From Neonectria sp. B-13 (taxonomy: Eukaryota; Ascomycota; Sordariomycetes; Hypocreales; Nectriaceae), in the NCBI GenBank assembly GCA_002682825.1, contig NOKP01000022.1:310001-374000 (forward strand): a stretch of 64,000 nucleotides of DNA, written 5' to 3'. A model generated the notes under the pieces. The model was not told the origin of the DNA. It worked only from the letters and a program-made list of their open reading frames with translations, and searched no databases. The first letter of the stretch is position 1. Every line of letters starts with the position of its first letter. Position numbers and translations under genes: made by a program. Below, piece by piece: positions 20,760 to 32,903 of this stretch.

Positions 20760-21996
20760 TTATTGTCCCCTTTGAGTGTGGAGGAACTTTGCGAAACTTG
20801 CGTCTGCCATGATGGAGTCGTCGTTTTCTCCCAAGGCCGAGTCGTACTTTGCTTGGAGGCTCTCCTTTTGAGCTTCTTCGTCCGAGTCCTCGTCATCCTC
20901 ATCGTCGCTTACAACATCGACATCGTCGTCATCGTCCACCTTGGGCGCTGGTTTTTGCTGGCCGACCGACATGCCCTTCATCATCTTGTCCAGCTCTTTT
21001 TCTCGGGACTCCTTCTTCAACCTCTCTCGGTCCTCTCTCCTCCTGTCGAGCTCCGGCTGGTAGTCTCGCAAGAACTCCTGCTTCTTTTCCTCCACGGCCT
21101 CGAAGAACTCGTCCACGCCCGTGCCGAGTCTTGAACTCACGCCCACGACGCTGAGATGGGCATAGAATTCCTCCAACATGAGACTCATCGAGTTGAGTAA
21201 GCTGCCCATGTATCCGCTGCCACCGTGGCCGCCACCCTCCACACCGCCGCCATCACCGGCATCCTCATCTCGTTGCAGGGCCTCCTGGAATGCTTCGAAA
21301 TCTGTCATCCACTCCTTGGCAAATGCAGCGTCCTTGACATCCGTCTTGTTGAAAACGAGGATCATGGGTAGCTTAGTCTTGTAGAGGATAGAGCAGGCGT
21401 AGAGCATGTTGGACATGAAGGTCGAAGTCGAGGCGGTGCGAGGGGTATCGATGATGTAGGCGATGACGGTTGGGAACGAGGACGCAAGGGACTCGAGCAA
21501 GATGGTGCCAGAGGCAGACCACACGAAGACTTCGATCTGGCCGGGCGTGTCCACCAAGATGCGGTCGATGGGCTTGCGTTCGGGCTTCTCGGGGTCGGGT
21601 TTGGCGCGCTTCTCGAGCAGGTTGATGACCTGGTCGACCTTTGTGGCGAAGAGGTTGAGCGATGTTAAGATGCCGCCGTTGGGGCCAAGGTTGTACTGCT
21701 TCATGACCTCCTCGTAGTTCACCGAGTCGCGGATGTCGATGTTGGCCTCGAATGGCACGGACAGGACGGCGGGGTCGAGGTTGATGACGTATGGGGGGGT
21801 CTCCTTCTCGTGAAGATGGGCATTGATTCGGCGCATGAAAGTCGTCTTTCCGGATCCTACGGACACCGAGTTAACAGGGAATCGAAGACGGTTGGTGAAG
21901 TGGAGGAAGCTTACCAGCCATGCCAACGCAGACGATGGCGACGGGCGGCGAAGACGCGTCGCCAGTAGAGGCCTCAGCTGTGGAGGAAGAAGCCAT
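20760..21996 (-). CDS. NPA3: GPN-loop GTPase 1 (Npa3-type)
   Basis: Two exons on the minus strand, 21996-21915 and 21856-20760; the 58-nt intron (GTAAGC...CGTAG) lies inside the P-loop coding sequence. The product is 392 aa. The P-loop is GMAGSGKTT (~25-33), the family-defining GPN is in YNLGPNGG, the switch is DTPGQIEVF and the base-recognition motif NKTD. GPN1/Npa3 escorts RNA polymerase II into the nucleus and assists its assembly. The C-terminus is acidic (runs of Asp with [13 protein letters not shown]), as in other fungi. The neighbour RPB12 encodes an RNA polymerase subunit, so the pair is functionally coherent, though the two genes are convergent. Confidence 0.93.
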
Positions 21997-22537
21997 GACG
22001 GATATATTGCCTTTCCAGATCAAACAAGGTATATTCCGGCGAAGGTGAGAGTGCGGTTGAGAATGAAGATGCTAGGATCGGAGACCGGCTGCCAAAAATT
22101 TGGACAATAGTGCTGGTCGATGCCCCGCGCGGGGTCTTCCGCTCCGCTGCTAGTTAGTGGCCGCCGGTAGTGCGTCAGTGAACCTTGGCGCAGTTGCTTA
22201 TTAAGCCGCAAGTTCTATGATCTTTTACTCAAGAAACACCAAGACAACACAAGTACAAATATCACAGAATACCAAAGGATTAGAAGATGAGGGTGTATTA
22301 GTTTAAAATTCGAGTCTGCTTGCTCCCGGAAAACAAAGCCAGCTTGCCGGGCCTGCTACATCACGTATTTCCCTGACCCTCCCAACCCCCGTTGTCTAGC
22401 CGTCCAGCCATACATCTCCACGTCTGGTCCATGGTTCTTCACTTGTAAGGCGGCGGTTCTTCCGTCTCCCGACCACCTCGCATGGATCAGTTTGGTTCCA
22501 CCGTCGCCGCCGTCACTGTCTCCCTATCATCCTAGAC
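21997..22537. other. Intergenic, GPN1 promoter and ChAPs 3' end
   Basis: About 540 bases between two minus-strand genes. A CGCGGGGTCTTCCGCTCCGC-type GC-rich patch lies near 22116-22136. No gene seen. Confidence 0.5.
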
Positions 22538-24967
22538 CTAACCGTCCGTACCGCTGCTTCGGAATGTCGCACACAGCGCGGCGTAGTGATGTGTTAGGTC
22601 TAGCACATTTTGGGGCAGACTTGTCGCTTGAATGATGCTTCGCACCTTGACCGCTCCCTCGTCCTCAATAAGGGTCCGAATTGTGTGCAGCAGCTCAGGG
22701 CTAAACTCGCTGTACCATCGGTACTGCCATGTCACAAGGCGGATGACAGAGGCAACTGTCTCTCGGGTGCTTTTTGTCGTCTCAAACACGCGCAGGATAC
22801 CCGCCAACGCCTTGGGGCTAAAGCGCAGCGATAGGCATGCACGGTAGGCCTCGATGGCCTCTTCGGTGTGCTGAAGGCGCTCGGCGAGGGCGCCTAGGAT
22901 TTCCCACTCCTCCGCCGACTTCTTGTACTGCATCTGTTGGGCGCGGTACTGAGCCATCTGTGTTCGCCAGATAGTATAGACGCGCAGATCTTCGTAAAGG
23001 ACCATAAATAAGCTATCGAGCCATCGCTCGCAAAGTCGCTTGGTGTTCAGCTTTGACAAATGGTCTTCATTCTTGGTGGCCTAGGAATTCCATTAGTCTC
23101 GGATTACTTACATCACTAATAAGACTCACAGTTTCGGGATCGGCATTGATCTCGCCCGGGTCGATGGTGTTCGAGGGCTTCTCAACGCCATTCTCCTTAA
23201 CATCAATTGCCGGAGTCTCGACGGTTGACTCGCTCTCAACTGTTGGGTCAACCTTGGCAGCTGGCTCAGCCTCTGAAGTCGTTTCCCCCTCGACAGGCGC
23301 CTCAGTCTCGGCAGGCTTCTCCGGTTTCTCTTCACTTGCCGACGGTTCTTCCCCGTTCACGGGCTTCTCAGGTGAACCGGGCAGACCATCGGTGCTGGGG
23401 TTTCGGTTTGCAGAAGCCGGCTGGATGGCTTCCTGCTTCTCCGTCCGGTACTCGTCCTCCATGACAAACACATTGCTGCGGATCTTAAGGAGCTGGTCCC
23501 AGCCAATTTTGGCCGTCATCTCCGTCAAGATGTCATACGCCTGCTTGAAGGTGCCACGGTAAGCGGCAGCCCGCAGGTTCAGCAAGCTGGGGTCAACGTG
23601 TTCCGAGTACCTCGACTCAGGTTCGCTGTCGATCTCGTCCAGTCGGGTTTCGGGCAATGTTGGTAGGTGGACTTCCTTTGGCTCTGGCATCAGAGGGGTA
23701 TCTTTGTCCTGGTATGTGAACATGGGGCAAGAGTTGAGGATAGTAAGGGCATTGTCCCAATCTTCCATCGCAACATAGACTTGCGCCAGGCGAGCCCAGG
23801 TGCCAAACTCGGTCGGGGCAGCAACAGTTCCTCGGTCAGCACAGCCAAGTGCCAGCTTGAGCCTCTCTTCCCTGCCCTCCGGAGTCGGCGCACCGTTGGC
23901 CTTCTTGAGCAAGAACTCAGCTTGCGTGTCGAGCATGACGTAGTCCATGGGAGTTTCCTTCAGAGACTGGTGGAGAGTCCTGACGCCTGCCACCTCCTCG
24001 TTGCCCATAAACATGACCTTTGCTAGCAAAGATGACACCTCAACGCTCTGAGTTCGGAGTTTCTCAAACAGATTGATGCCAGAAGCGTATCTGCCGGTCG
24101 TTTGGAGGTACTTTAGGAGGCCGGTCGTCAGGTGGTTAGACACATTGGTGGGCACCTGAACCACCGAATCGGATCCCAACTGCCATCCTAGGCAAAGTCA
24201 GTCAAGACACGCGACGTTGTTGGAATGTGTATCATACCCCGAAAGAAGAGCTGCTCTGAAGCGTGGAGGAAGCGGTGTTCCGTCTCCGTGTTCGTCACCG
24301 GATTGAATCTTCGAACGCCCATGATTTTTCGGATGGTGTCTCCACTGCCGTCATCAGCATAGGAGTACGCTCGTAAAACACAGCAAAGATAGGTCTCCAG
24401 CCAGAGCTCCTCTGACGCCTTCCTCCTTTCTCCTCGCTCGTCGACGCAGTAGCTTTCCACGGTTCCGGGGATCGAGACGTGTACGCGCATATCGAGGCGC
24501 GAGAAGGCATTGTAACAACTTAATCGAAGTCAGCCCATCTTGTATTGTAATGCCTAGCACTGGTGTGGCGGGGTAGCATACCTGTACACTCCCTCGACAA
24601 TCTTGTTGGCCGTGCTGGGGCTATGCTCTTTGTACGTCAAGGTGTTGATGTAGGCAGCGAGACTCGCCGAGGAGGACGCATCGACACCGGTAACATGATG
24701 ATAGACACCGACCTACAAGCCGTCAGTACTCCATCCCGTTTGCGACACGTCAGCCTGTGTACCTGTTTCCCTGGGTTTCGGACGACGTTCTTTAGGAGGT
24801 GGACGAGATCGGGAGGGCCGAGTTCTCGGAGACCCCCTAGCGATTCGGTTCGAGCATCAATTGACTCGTGAAGGATCTCCTCGGTTATCCTGGCCCATGG
24901 TCAGTCTCGAGTCTTGCCATGTCTCCGTCTTGGCTTGTACTCACTCAGGCACCGCTGGCGCGACCAT
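22538..24967 (-). CDS. Exomer ChAPs-family protein (Chs5p-Arf1p-binding)
   Basis: Six exons on the minus strand: 24967-24945, 24889-24763, 24712-24582, 24518-24238, 24187-23130 and 23080-22538, giving 720 aa. The N-terminal half carries the ChAPs signature (YCYNAF-like SCYNAFSRLDMRV; TEHRFLHASEQLFFRGWQLGS). A TPR-rich segment follows (LKYLQTTGRYASGINLFEKL, TWARLAQVYVAMEDWDNAL). A ~90-residue Glu/Pro/Thr-rich insert sits at about 440-530. The conserved C-terminal half is WLDSLFMVLYEDLRVYTIWR. These proteins (yeast Bud7, Bch1, Bch2, Chs6) bind Chs5 and Arf1 to form the exomer, a trans-Golgi adaptor that delivers cargo such as chitin synthase to the plasma membrane. Fungi of this class usually carry one ChAPs gene. 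The 23-nt first exon starts in a GCGCCATGG-like context. Confidence 0.93.
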
Positions 24968-25437
24968 GGCGGCGGTCGTTTCTTTGTCGGGGCTGGCGTG
25001 CCGGAAACAGGGGAGCGCTGTTGGACAACCAGAGCCGCCGAGAAAGCCGCAGAGTTTTAATCAAGCGCCGCAGCGACAGTTGTCGGCAGATGCGGATTCG
25101 TCGGCGTGGGTGGTGGAGTGGGAATAAGCTGTTCGTGCCGACGGGAAGCTGGGCCCCTAAGATCTGGCTTGATAGCTGGAGCTAAGATCAAGGGCCCGCG
25201 CGCGCGAAGATGGAGGCAGCCTTATGCTGCGCCACACTCCACGTGCCCCCCTTTCAACGCTGTGGCTTGGCGAGGCTGACCGGCCAAACCGCGTCCAGAA
25301 CGCGGTTCCAACTCCCGGGCGACCTTAATGAGTGCCAAGGCAACGAAGCAGCCTTAAACATCAACTCGAGGCGGAATTTATTCATCGTCGCAGGTCCGAA
25401 TGTCGGCGTCAGTATCGGCAGAATAATAGCAGCAACT
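24968..25437. other. Divergent promoter, ChAPs and HIR3 genes
   Basis: 470 bases between two divergent housekeeping genes. A CGCGCGCG run lies at ~25197-25206. No supported gene. Confidence 0.5.
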
Positions 25438-28400
25438 ATGGTAATGTTTTCGCCCGTGATTCAGGCGTTCTTGTGCTAATGTCGAGATGTAGCCAGCTTT
25501 CCAAGCCATCAACCTTGAGCCGGAGGAGAACGTCGATGAACAGATCGACAACTCCAAGGAGGTTCAAGTCCGTCTCCCGTCTTAGTCTCCCGTGTCGCGA
25601 CATATATCTGACTTTATTCTAGGTCGATGAAGCGCTGAAACGATTCCAAAATGCCCTAAAGCTCCATGCGCAGGGCGCTCGATCGCGCGACGCTGCCGGC
25701 GCTGCCTACGACAACCTGTTCGAATCCGAGATCTTCAAGTACCGCGAAGCGAGAACCGATTACGAGCGAGCCGAACGGCATGCCAATGGCCAGCCAGAAG
25801 TGTCGCCACTGGACTCCTTCGCCGAGGAGCTAGACGTTGATGCTGGGGGAGCCGATGGCTTGGCCGCGAGTCTTTCGCAAGCACTTTATCTCTCCTACAA
25901 GAATTATGGCCAGTTCTTTGTCGACAAATTTAAGGATAGACTCGGCTCGGACCCAGACTGGAAGACGAAATCTCGAATCGACTATACTAAGGACAATGGG
26001 CGCAAAGTCATGGACAGCTGGGCTGCCGCCCTTGATCAAGATCCCTCCGACCCAGAGCTCTGGAGGCGAGCCGCACGTTTCGCTGCATCGATGAACAGCG
26101 GCAGGATAAAGCGCTACTGTTTGGAGTCGGCGGTAGAACTGGACGATGACCCAGCCGTGATGGAGGTCGATCCTCCGTCGCTGGCAGAAGGGCTGGCTGG
26201 CGAGCAACTGAAGCAGCAGCTGCGTCTCCTTGATGACGAGGTTGCTTTGTCGCACCCCATTATGGCACCATGGATAAAGAAGGAGATGCCGTCTCTACTG
26301 AAGCGACATCTTGACCCCATCCCGTTTCTTCCCGATCCCACACAGTCTCTGGAGCCTCCTGCAGCAAGTCCTAGTGAGCGTGTGGAGGAAACTCCCACAG
26401 GGCCATTAAGTCGCAAGAACTCTGTCAAAGCTGTACTGTCTTGGCCAGGACTTGGGGCGGAGCTGATGAACTGCCTAGAGAATGCCGCTGAAGCCTTGGA
26501 TGCTTGTGACAACATTGTCCGGAGCTCTCTGGAGGATGTGGAAATGAGGTCGCCAACGAACGAACCCGAAGTTGCCATTCCCGAGGCCCAGAACGACATT
26601 GAGAAGCCCGCTGGCGAAGATGTTGCCCTTATCGAAGTGGCCAGCAACGAGTCGAGGGCCCCGTCAAACGACAAAGTCCCAAACGACAAAGTCCCAAACG
26701 ACAAAGTCGCCAATGACAAGGTTTCGAATGACAAAGAAGTGTCCGAAAGCCCTGTTGAGGGCCAGAAAACGTCTGAAGGCGCACAAAATGAGCGCAGCAT
26801 GTCCCTTCCCACAAGAAAGCGGTCACAGTCGACAGCCGGTCTGCCCGAAGGAGCCGAGGAGGAAAACGCGGCTGAGAAGCGAAGCAAACGTGTCCGACGA
26901 CGAGAGACCCTCCAAGCCGAAGAAACAGCCGATCCGAGCACCTTGGTCGCGAATCAATTGCAGCCGTATCAAGGTGCCGACCAAAATTTGTTCCAAATGA
27001 CGAAAAGCATTCTTGAAAACTTCGGTGTGGAGGACAAGACCCCCCTGGAGCATATCAACGAGATTCTGGATTCGTGTGCAACAGGTGATCGACCAGGAAA
27101 GGTTACCTCACTTGCAGCAAAGGATCTACGAAGTGTTCTCATCGACTTCAAGGAGGGGAACGCCAGGGCTCTCCTCAGCGAGAACGAGCAGGCCAGCCTT
27201 GGTCTGTCGTCCTTCCTGGAGCATGCCAAAACAGGGTCCCAAGATCAAACCACGACAGCGCTTTTTGACGAGGTGCAGGGACTAAAGGCATTTGCCAAGA
27301 AGATACATCGGGACCGAACTTGGATGACAGGCGAGGACATTGCTTTCGAATGGGTCAAGGCCATCAGCGAAAGCTACGCTACAGCTAAATGGTCGGACGC
27401 CATGAAAACATCTGTGGTTCAAATGCTCAATCGTGTGGACTCGGCGCTGTACCAACGGGTCACAGATGAGTTGGAGCTCTCAGCCGGCTCTCCCGAAAGA
27501 CTTGTCGGGCTTGAGAGCATTGTGCCTATGCTGTTTGAGCTCCATGTTGACATATATGAGCGAATCACCAACCCTAACAGCGTTGTGGATTATGCGACTC
27601 GTATGGAAACGAAGGACCGGCTGGAGAGGTGGCTGGATGTGGCCTCCGCCTATGTTCGTTTGCTGGACCGCCCTTCAGATGATCCCATCACGGCTCGGTT
27701 CTTATGGACATCTGTACTTGCGTCTTCGCTCTCGGCAAATCCAGTACGAGAGCACATTCTTCTGATGTGGACTTCTCTGCGGGACTTCTTATCCGAGGAA
27801 AAGATTCCTGAGATACGACTTCCCAACAACTTGGTGATGCCAACAATCTCCTCCACCGCTGCCGATCGAGAGATCTCGAAGTTGACAACTATGGACTTCT
27901 TCCTCGGCCTCTTTCAGGACGACATGGAGAACCCGGTTCATGTTATCGAGACCCTAGAGCCCGTTCTCAATCCGACATCCGTTTACACTCGTGCTCAGAG
28001 CGCTGATGTAGAAAGTGGCGAAGATGACTCGGCTTCAAGAGAGCAGAACACACAACCAGTTTCTGATTGTGCAAGCCAGGGGCTGCAAGATCTCTGGAAG
28101 TTCCTTCTCAACAGCAGCACTGAATTGAGGCTCTTCCTGTGGTCGCGATTGGGAGACGCGTACGATGCGATCGGATACACCACCAAAAAGTTCTCATGTC
28201 AACTCCAGAGCATCGAGATGATTGTCTCCGATCTTGAGGGTGAAACGTATGCCAAAACACTAGCAGATTCTCGAAAGCTTCTCCTCATGAGAACACTCAA
28301 ATCATTGGACCTGCTTCTCATTCAGTCCCTATCGCAGGCCCTGAACGATAGCACCGCTTTCGACATTGTTGATGATGACCACATCAAGGCCACAAGCGCG

Positions 28401-31400
28401 GCACTTGCAAAGATAAGTTGCTTGCTCCACGTCGCAGCTCTTTGCGAGGACGAGATACGCATTGGAATCAGACCTCCCCCATCAGGAAATGCGGCAAGTA
28501 ATGCTGCCTTCCAGTCTCTGAGAAACAAGCTACGAGAAATGCAAGTTCGAGCATGGTCCCTCCAGTACACCCTATTCAGGGCAGGAATCACAGAAGAGAA
28601 CTCAATCATCGGACGAGAGAACGACTTGGCAGACTACCTCGCGGCAGTGCATCAAGTCATTGGCATCCGCAAGTTCTGCAAAGCGTCCAACAAAATCTTC
28701 CTCAAGATGATGCGTGTCGAACTTCTGAAGCTGAAGAAGATCGAAAACTGGGAGGATTATCTGGCACAGGTGCTCTATGATCTACATGGCCTAAAGCTTG
28801 GTGCTGGAGTTTGGGAAATCCAGGATCATGCCTGTCCACCGGAAAAGCTGGAGAAGCGTCAAAGTATGCAGTTGGTTGAGAGAGTCACGATACTTGCCAA
28901 CCGAATGCCGATGAAAGATCTTCTGAAATCGGATCTGAAGACGACCATCGACCACATGCAGCAGACTGTTGGGCAGACGAAGTCAACCCCTCAGATGGTC
29001 CACAACCTGCGCAACTTCTCCGAATTTCTCAAGAAGCCCATTCATCCACTGCGGCTTTACCAAGCCCTGTTTGGGGGCGTATCTGTCGACGCAGTGTCCG
29101 TCAACACGCCGGAAGCAGTGCTTGCCGGGCATGGCTGGTTCTTTTTGCTCGGGATGATGGCTTTGACGAAGTTCAAAGGTGTCGATTTGAATCGGCGGCA
29201 GACTCCCGGTGCAACGGATGATTTGCGAATTGGCGCGACCTTCCTGAGGCTCCAGCTGCAGTTTACCTCCGATAAGTGGGATGCTTGGTTCCGCCTGGCT
29301 GAGTGCTTTGACTACGAACTCGACGAGGCTGTTTTGTGGACTGCGGACAAAATGAACAAGGACCGCGCGGAGCTTCTAAAGTTCCAGCGCAGCGCCATTC
29401 ATTGCTACACCCTCGCCCTCTCGCACTCGCGAGACATGGACGTCGATACTCATGATGGAGACCCTCTACATGACCTCTATCACAAGTTTGCGATGCGGCT
29501 GTATGCGTCAAGCCGAGAACCCTTCGCCATGGAACCTTTTCATCATTCCGAGCAAGAGAGGTTCTTCATCCAGAGCATGGGAGCCGGTACCTTCAAGAGA
29601 ATTTTACACGACCAAATGACGGAATACAAAGTCTGGAAGTTTGCAGCCAAGTTGTTCAGAATGGCCATGCAGCGGAAGCCTGACAACTGGAAGTAAGTTG
29701 TCCCAGTGAACCGACAAATAACAAACACTAACTGTCAATAGAAACCCATACATGCTCGCCAAGTGCTACTGGAAAATGTACCAGACGCCCTCCGAGAAAC
29801 TTGACGAGAAGGATTTGCGATCCAAAATCACGACGGGGCTACTCCTGAGCACGCTTAAGAAGGCCGTGGAAGTGGCTTACAATGCTCGAAAATCCAGGAG
29901 CAGTGAACCGATCTTTGAGCCACATTACAAGATTGTTTCCATTCTACACAAGCTCGTCATGCGAAAAGAGTTGACCTCTGCCGAGGCCGCCGAGATTCTC
30001 TCAGACCAGCCATTCGGCCTTGTCGTCCATCCAGATGACCACTTTGCTTCGTTCACAGAGCCAGAGGATTGGGAAGAGTACATTATTCGGAACCTGTCGA
30101 GACTAAGAGACAAGGACAAGTCTAACTGGCAACATCGAATCATCATGCGACACGCCCGGATCTTGTTCGACGAGGGCACTTCGGCACAGGGCCCTGACAG
30201 CAATGTCGAAGCCAGGGCTGCCTTTGCCATTTTGAGAGAGAGCATGCTGACCAAGACCATGGTGATGAATGTCTGGAAGTGCGATGCTGAGCGACCGGGT
30301 CGTCACCACGTCTACACCGAACAATACGTCCGCTTCATGACCAAGCTGCTTGTCATCATGGCGGACCTGAGCAACATGGAGCAGCTTCTGAGGAGACTAC
30401 GTAAAAAGGGTGCAGACTTTTATCACTTTGTGGATTTGTGGCAGTCATGCTGCGTGGCGTACCTGAAGCTTCTTCGACAAGGCTACCATGTCAGCCCGGT
30501 GGTGGATGATACCTTCAAGGCGATGTCAAGCGAGGAGTTTGACATTGTGAGTGAAAGGATTTCGGACTGGGCTGCCACCGATGGCATCGAGGTTCCAGTC
30601 TTCAATTGCATGAAGGATGCGATCGAGCTGAAGAAGCTCAATGCCAACCTCATGAAGGTCACACCAATTGACGACCTGCTAAACGACTGTTACTCGAAGA
30701 TTTACCTAGAGGTGGCCAAGACCTTACCCGGTCCGGAGCCCAGCAAGGTCATTGAGGAACGCAACAACGCCAAGGAGGCTGCCGCCCAACTTGAAGCTGC
30801 CGCGCAGGCGGAACTGAAGTCGAACAACTCGCTCAGCAACCTTCTCAATCCATCCAACGGCCCAGAAAGCGTCACTGGCGCCGCAACACCGCAGGAGGCT
30901 GACAAACAAGAAGCGGCGCCTCGGCCCAGAAGGGCTGGGGTTAGAAGACCTGACGTCTTGCGAAAAGCGGAGCAAGCTGTGGTCCGGGCCTTGGAAGCGC
31001 CCAAGACAAGCAAGAGCCGAGTTGGCAGCGTGTCAAGTGGCAAGCAAGGAAGCCACACGCCCAATCCGGCAGCAAGTGAAGCCGGCAGCGATGACGATGG
31101 ACCCGATGCGCAAGTCCGGAGAGAAGCCGGGGAAGATGCCGAAATGAAGGAAGCGGGAGAGCAAGAGGATGGCGGTGAGGAAGATGGTGGTGAGGAGGAT
31201 GGTGGTGAGGAAGATGGTGGCGAGGAAGATGGCGGCGAGGAAGATGGCGTTGACGAAAAGGCTTCCGAGAAAGACGATGGGGAGAGTGAACCAGGCAGTA
31301 TTCATGACTCCGCTGATGATGAGAGCGACCTGAGCGACGTGCCCGAGGGATACGATGAGGAAATGCCTCCGGGGCTCCTGTTCGCGACTCTTAGGCGACC

Positions 31401-31653
31401 AGCCGAGAGTGGAGACTCAAGCGGCGAGGACGCCGACAGCGAGAGTGAGGGCGACGAGGAGGCTGAGGAGAGCGAAGGGGAAGAGGGCGCCGACGAGGCG
31501 GAAGAAGCTGAGGAGGGAGAGGATGAGGAAGAGGACGAGGAAGAGGGAGAGGAAGAAGAAGAGGAACATGGCCACGAGGATACCGAGATGGCTGATGCGG
31601 ATGATGAGACGGTGCCCGCGACCCCGGAGGGAACGCCAGGGCCGGAGGCGTAG
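25438..31653 (+). CDS. HIR3: HIR histone-chaperone complex subunit HIR3 (CABIN1-type)
   Basis: Proposed exons: 25438-25440 (start codon only), 25493-25567, 25623-29692 and 29742-31653, giving 2019 aa. The join ATG|CCAGCT is inferred: GTAATG donor, GTGCTAAT branch and TAG acceptor. The N-terminus then reads [11 protein letters not shown]...[14 protein letters not shown], the family start. The TPR-like helical core includes [23 protein letters not shown] and [18 protein letters not shown], typical of fungal Hir3. With Hir1, Hir2 and Hpc2, HIR3 deposits H3-H4 independently of replication and represses histone genes. Two coding repeats occur: NDKVP pentapeptides at ~350-373 and EEDGG units in the acidic C-terminal tail. 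The last ~250 residues are very acidic and probably disordered. The 52-nt first intron needs RNA support. Confidence 0.9.
26667..26735 (+). repeat. Coding 15-bp tandem repeat (NDKVP) in HIR3
   Basis: Five 15-bp units, the last one partial, encoding [24 protein letters not shown] inside a low-complexity linker of HIR3. The first units are almost identical in DNA, so the array looks recent and may vary in copy number between strains. Confidence 0.9.
31162..31251 (+). repeat. Coding 15-bp tandem repeat (EEDGG) in HIR3 tail
   Basis: Six 15-bp units encoding QEDGG, four EEDGG and EEDGV in the acidic C-terminal region of HIR3. Units differ mainly at third positions (GGT/GGC, GAA/GAG). Confidence 0.9.
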
Positions 31654-32092
31654 GGCGCCCGGAGTTGGAGGGTTTGCAGGGCTTTATAAATGGAAATGAT
31701 TGTACAATAACGAGGCTGGTTGTATATAGCTAGGATGGGCGTTTCAGAGGTTCATGGACAAGACTTGTGTTTTATGGTTAGCAGTCATGGTGACGAGACG
31801 TTGGCTCTCGCTTGTGTTGATGTTTGCAGATGTTTGACCCTGTCCAGGAACCATGTGTCAAGGCTGGTCCTCTCCCTAAACTATGTATTGACAACCATAA
31901 GCAACGCTTACCTACTAACTCGAATCATATTGGCAATGCCTCGTTTTGATAAGGGGCTATACATTTCATTTAGTTACATGTCTCAGATACGGTCTCACAT
32001 ATCCAATGAGCCTAGAACACAAGTTATAGACTATATGAGACAAACAAGAAAGAAGAACTGCACAAAGGAAGTGAAGTGAGCATAGCGAGTGC
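31654..32092. other. Intergenic, 3' of HIR3
   Basis: About 440 bases between HIR3 and the tRNA gene on the opposite strand. AT-richer right part. No gene seen. Confidence 0.5.
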
Positions 32093-32098
32093 AAAAAA
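32093..32098 (-). terminator. RNA polymerase III terminator of tRNA-Tyr
   Basis: A run of six T on the minus strand, seven bases after the tRNA discriminator base; the standard Pol III stop signal. Confidence 0.8.
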
Positions 32099-32105
32099 TG
32101 AATAA

Positions 32106-32192
32106 TCCCCGAGACCTGGCTCGAACAGGTGACCTTTCGGTAACGAAGGTGGCAGTTACAGCCGAACGCTCTTCCAGCTGAGCTACTCGGGG
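32106..32192 (-). tRNA. tRNA-Tyr (GTA anticodon) with 14-nt intron
   Basis: Minus-strand cloverleaf: acceptor CCCCGAG/CTCGGGG with discriminator A, D-arm GCTC/GAGC (A box TAGCTCAGCTGG), anticodon stem TTCGG/CCGAA with loop CTGTAAA, and T-arm ACCTG TTCGAGC CAGGT (B box). The anticodon is GTA (Tyr). A 14-nt intron after position 37 gives an 87-nt gene and a 73-nt mature RNA without CCA. An intron at this place is usual for eukaryotic tRNA-Tyr. A T6 terminator follows. Confidence 0.95.
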
Positions 32193-32903
32193 AGTGATTC
32201 TTAGATGACGGCGGCGATTCTTGCACAGACCATGAACCAGCAGCGGCGGAGTTAAGAAGAGAAAAGATAAAGATGTGATAAGTTTAAGCCTTTGGACTAT
32301 CTCTATCTAGGAAAACCTAACTTTCTAACGTTTTTATTAATTTTCTAAAGTTGTTATTTAACTTTTCTATGCATTAAGTTCGATGCGCAGCTCGTTGTTT
32401 ACAAGTGCATATCAACGGCATCTTGACGCCTCTGACATCTAGACTTCTTGCTAAAAGGATGAACTGGGTTGTTGCTTTTCCGAGGATCAAGTCTTTGACA
32501 CCGGACTGGGGCCAACTCACAATGGTGGTTTCTAGCAAATCCATACTTAAACCAGTCTACTCTTATAACCGGAGCCAGAGCTTACTAGCCAGACTCCCAG
32601 GTCTTGACAAATTACAAGCACCCCAAATGGCAGGCTGTATCCCGAATGGTTCAAGGATGGATGTTCAAGGTCACTTTTAGGAAACTCTAGAGTTGTTCAC
32701 ATATTCACATTCACGTGAGAGATTGACGTCAACGATTTGTAGTTCAGGGGTGCTCGAGTATCGGTTGTAAATTGAAAACCAGGCTCGAGATTGAGAAGAA
32801 TAAAAGACTGTTGATCCTTCCAGAAGGACACAGCTCGGTATCGTACAGATTTCCCGCCATTTAATCACTCTCCGCAGATGAGCGAACGAGCCATGGGAAC
32901 ATT
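32193..32903. other. Intergenic, tRNA to AA14 gene
   Basis: About 700 bases including an AT-rich stretch (TTTTTATTAATTTTC) at 32330-32370. Upstream of the tRNA on its own strand and 3' of the AA14 gene. No gene seen. Confidence 0.5.
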
